A stretch of 64,000 nt of DNA from Emiliania huxleyi CCMP1516 (Eukaryota > Haptophyta > Isochrysidales > Noelaerhabdaceae), in contig NW_005201047.1 in assembly GCF_000372725.1 (NCBI RefSeq), positions 98,394-162,393 on the forward strand, in the 5' to 3' direction. Numbering within the stretch: the stretch's first letter is position 1; every line of letters begins with the position of its first letter. A program made the translations under genes and the position numbers. Below are positions 62,096-64,000 of this stretch, piece by piece. The notes beneath the pieces were generated by a model. That model was given only the letters and a program-made list of their open reading frames with translations, ran no database searches and was not told where the DNA came from.

Positions 62096-63447
62096 TCATG
62101 GCTCCTCCCAGCGGCAGTAGAGTGCCGGGCAGCCGTGCCCCAACTGCCGCAGCCACTCGAGATGCCGCTGCTTGCGGGGCGGGGCGGGGTCGAGGGTTGA
62201 GCAAGCCGCTTTGGTGGAAGCCGGCGTGGCGAGCGAGGCGAGAGGGGGGGGGGGGGGCAAGGGGCGAGAAGCGGGAGGCGGGCCGACGGTTCACGCCAAC
62301 AAAAAAGCGCGGCGGGCGGGCACCTGCAATGCTTGCGGACGGCGTCGGTCGACGCGTAGCCCTTGCCGCACCCCGGGTACCGGCAATAGAACCGGATTGG
62401 CGCCTCGCTCTTGCCGATCGCCCCGTGCAACGACGCGGACGGCGAGTGGGCGCGGACGGCGACGGGCCCTCCCCTCACCTGCAGCGGCAACGAGGGCGTG
62501 TCACCGACCGGCGGGTGAAGCGTGCGCCGATCCTACCCCTGGCAATGCTGCACGCCCCTCGGGGCCGGCCGCCAGAGGGCTTCTCAAGGCGGTGACGTCG
62601 GCGAAGGGGAGGGGGTGGGGGGTGGGGTGGGGGCCTGCTGCCCCGCTTCTAATCTAGCTAGGCTAGAACTCGCACCGCACTCCACGTGGCGCCGGGCGGA
62701 GAGCGCTCGCGGGCGGGCGAGAGCTCGTCCCGCTGAAGCGAGAGCAGCGCCTGTGGCGTCACCGGCGCAAGACGAGTCAGAAGTGCTCGTTTTGCGCAGG
62801 AAACCCACGGCGGACGACGCCGAGCAATGCGCATTGGACGGGGAAGGTGGTGGCAGGGCGATGCAACGGGGGCGAAGCTGCGCCACATGCGTGGTGACGG
62901 CAGCGGCGGCTGCAGCACCAGAGTCGCTAATGGACGGGCGCGGCGGGCCGGGAAGGGATAGGGGTGCAGGGCTTGCGGCGCGCATGCAGGCCGGCGCCTG
63001 GATCGCAGACTGAGCGGCCTCGGTCTCAGCGGCCAGCGATTTCGCCGCAGACGTCGCCAGCAGCGGCGGAGGAGGCGAGGGCGCAAAGGGGGGCACCGCC
63101 AGCTGCATCGGCACGACAAGGCGCTGCGTCGGCGCCGACGGAGGGTAGGAGAATGGACTGGCCGTGTCGTCGGCGCTTCCCCCCTCTGGGTACGGCGGTG
63201 GCTTGCCCAGGACGCCGTACTCTTCGGCGCGGTCGGCGAGCGAGTCGGTGGAGGGCATCCGCTCTGGCTCTCTGGCGCTGGCGCAGAGCGGGCCCTCCAG
63301 CAGAGAGCCTCCCTGATCTGACTTGACAATCTGCAGCGGCAGCGCCAGCTCAGGCGGGCCGCTGCCGACGTCCGGCAGGGCCAGGTGCTGCTTGATGACC
63401 GGCAGGAGCGGGCTGCGCTGCTGGTGGTCGTCGATCAGGGGCGACAT
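62096..63447 (-). CDS. C2H2 zinc-finger protein
   Basis: From ATG 63447 a Pro/Ser-rich, low-complexity N-terminus (about 260 residues) leads to an exon at 62478-62324 with one C2H2 finger (YCRYPGCGKGYASTDAVRKH). The last exon (62170-62096) reads HLEWLRQLGHGCPALYC and ends TGA 62096. The first splice junction and the phase of the last one are uncertain. It is likely a DNA-binding nuclear factor with disordered N-terminus. Confidence 0.6.
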
Positions 63448-63829
63448 CTCGGCCGCGGAGGAGAGAGGGGAGGGGGAGGGGGGAGAGAGAGAGGATGCGC
63501 GCCGGGTTGGCGGAGAGAGGCTTTGATGCAGAGCCAGTCCGGCTGAATGTTTCGTCTCCGCCCTCAGCGCCCTGGCGGGCGCGGGGCGCCCCGGCGAAGC
63601 GGAGGGGAGGAGAGAGAGAGATGGCGGGCGCCCCCGGAGGAGAATGCAAACATCCAAATGCAAGGTGCGACGGCGGCGCGAGGCCCGCGCTTCGAGCCCG
63701 CCCCAAAGCCCCAATACCAAACCACCCTCCCTCTCCCCTCCTGCTGCGCCTGCGCGCAGCTCGCTGCCGAGTAGTTCTTCTTTCTTCGCCGGTTCATGAT
63801 ATCAGCGGATTTTTTTCTTCGCGGTTTCG
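63448..63829. promoter_or_regulatory. Divergent intergenic region
   Basis: About 380 nt between divergent starts at 63447 and 63830. GAGAGAGAGAG tracts near 63480 and 63610 and no TATA box. A shared promoter is plausible by position only. Confidence 0.35.
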
Positions 63830-64000
63830 ATGGCGGACTCTTCTTCCTCGTCGTCTGGTTCGGCCGGCGCCTCTCGCAAGCGAGGACGAGGGACAGCGAG
63901 GACGCGCGGCGAAGAGAGCTGCTGCCTGATCTGCCTCCAGCCGTACGCCTTGGGCTCGGGCCGCAAGAGCGATGCGCTCAACTCTTGCAAGGCGAGTCCC
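63830..64000 (+). CDS. RING-like protein, 5' end only
   Basis: ATG 63830 opens 57 codons that run off the window: a Ser-rich start (MADSSSSSSGSAG), basic residues, then CCLICLQPYALGSG and a later Cys, fitting the first half of a RING or related zinc finger. Too short to classify. Confidence 0.5.
   Translation, partial: MADSSSSSSGSAGASRKRGRGTARTRGEESCCLICLQPYALGSGRKSDALNSCKASP

Overview
The window reads as a GC-rich nuclear scaffold from a eukaryotic microalga, most likely a haptophyte (about 0.7 by judgement; a pelagophyte or other GC-rich alga is the main alternative). The evidence is densely spliced protein genes, a plastid-lipid-associated (fibrillin) gene, a kinesin, a cullin, TTAGGG-type telomeric repeats, and repeat-protein families (armadillo, RCC1, F-box plus MORN-like) that I associate with haptophytes from memory. 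There are no operons. I recognise no rRNA, tRNA or CRISPR array. A 100-N gap lies at 61697-61796 and homopolymer-rich sequence flanks it and the window start. Several genes carry single frameshifts that could be sequence errors.

Layout: 325-1039 PHD-type zinc-finger C-terminus (+); 1807-3541 MACPF-domain protein (-); 5686-11374 TBC RabGAP (+); 11720-13590 armadillo-repeat protein (-); 14977-16722 seven-span membrane protein (+); 17093-18520 F-box/RCC1 protein (-); 19736-20716 a 181-bp satellite and interstitial telomeric repeats; 21469-22666 F-box/MORN-like protein (-); 22906-26725 P1B heavy-metal ATPase (+); 27324-32735 lipoxygenase-like protein with an N-terminal membrane segment (-); 33392-38190 retroelement and pseudogene debris surrounding a fibrillin gene (34249-35807, +); 40939-43224 a single-chain RING-cullin (-) divergent from an Ala-rich ORF (43429-45004, +); 45257-45833 Tudor-like fragment (-); 48495-50204 PAN-like/proline-rich membrane protein (+); 50458-50990 actobindin-like (-); 53409-58162 kinesin-5 (+); 58950-61135 NHL-repeat protein (-); 62096-63447 C2H2 zinc finger (-); 63830 onward the start of a RING-like gene (+).

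The most striking feature is the introns. In at least six genes, removing the proposed intron restores both reading frame and conserved protein motifs, and in about twenty cases the intron is bounded by direct repeats of exon sequence, from about 6 to 40 nt. The first copy starts the intron and the second starts the next exon. The filler between the copies belongs to several unrelated families: 10-nt satellites, AT-rich TTAATTAA blocks, GTGAAC/CTCTTCAC hairpin modules, a GCTCGAGAGGACAC element, a short GTGTGGGTTCG element used in both orientations, and a longer element ending in GAAGTTTACCT. Donors are mostly GC, some GT, and a few GA. Some introns have been tandemly amplified together with their flanking exon copy, and one site holds five exon copies from stacked events. 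I infer recent and repeated intron gain with long target duplication, visible at several stages of decay.

The genes otherwise look like independent housekeeping and accessory genes (vesicle traffic, ubiquitin ligation, metal transport, oxylipin-type chemistry, mitosis, chromatin) with no obvious shared pathway.
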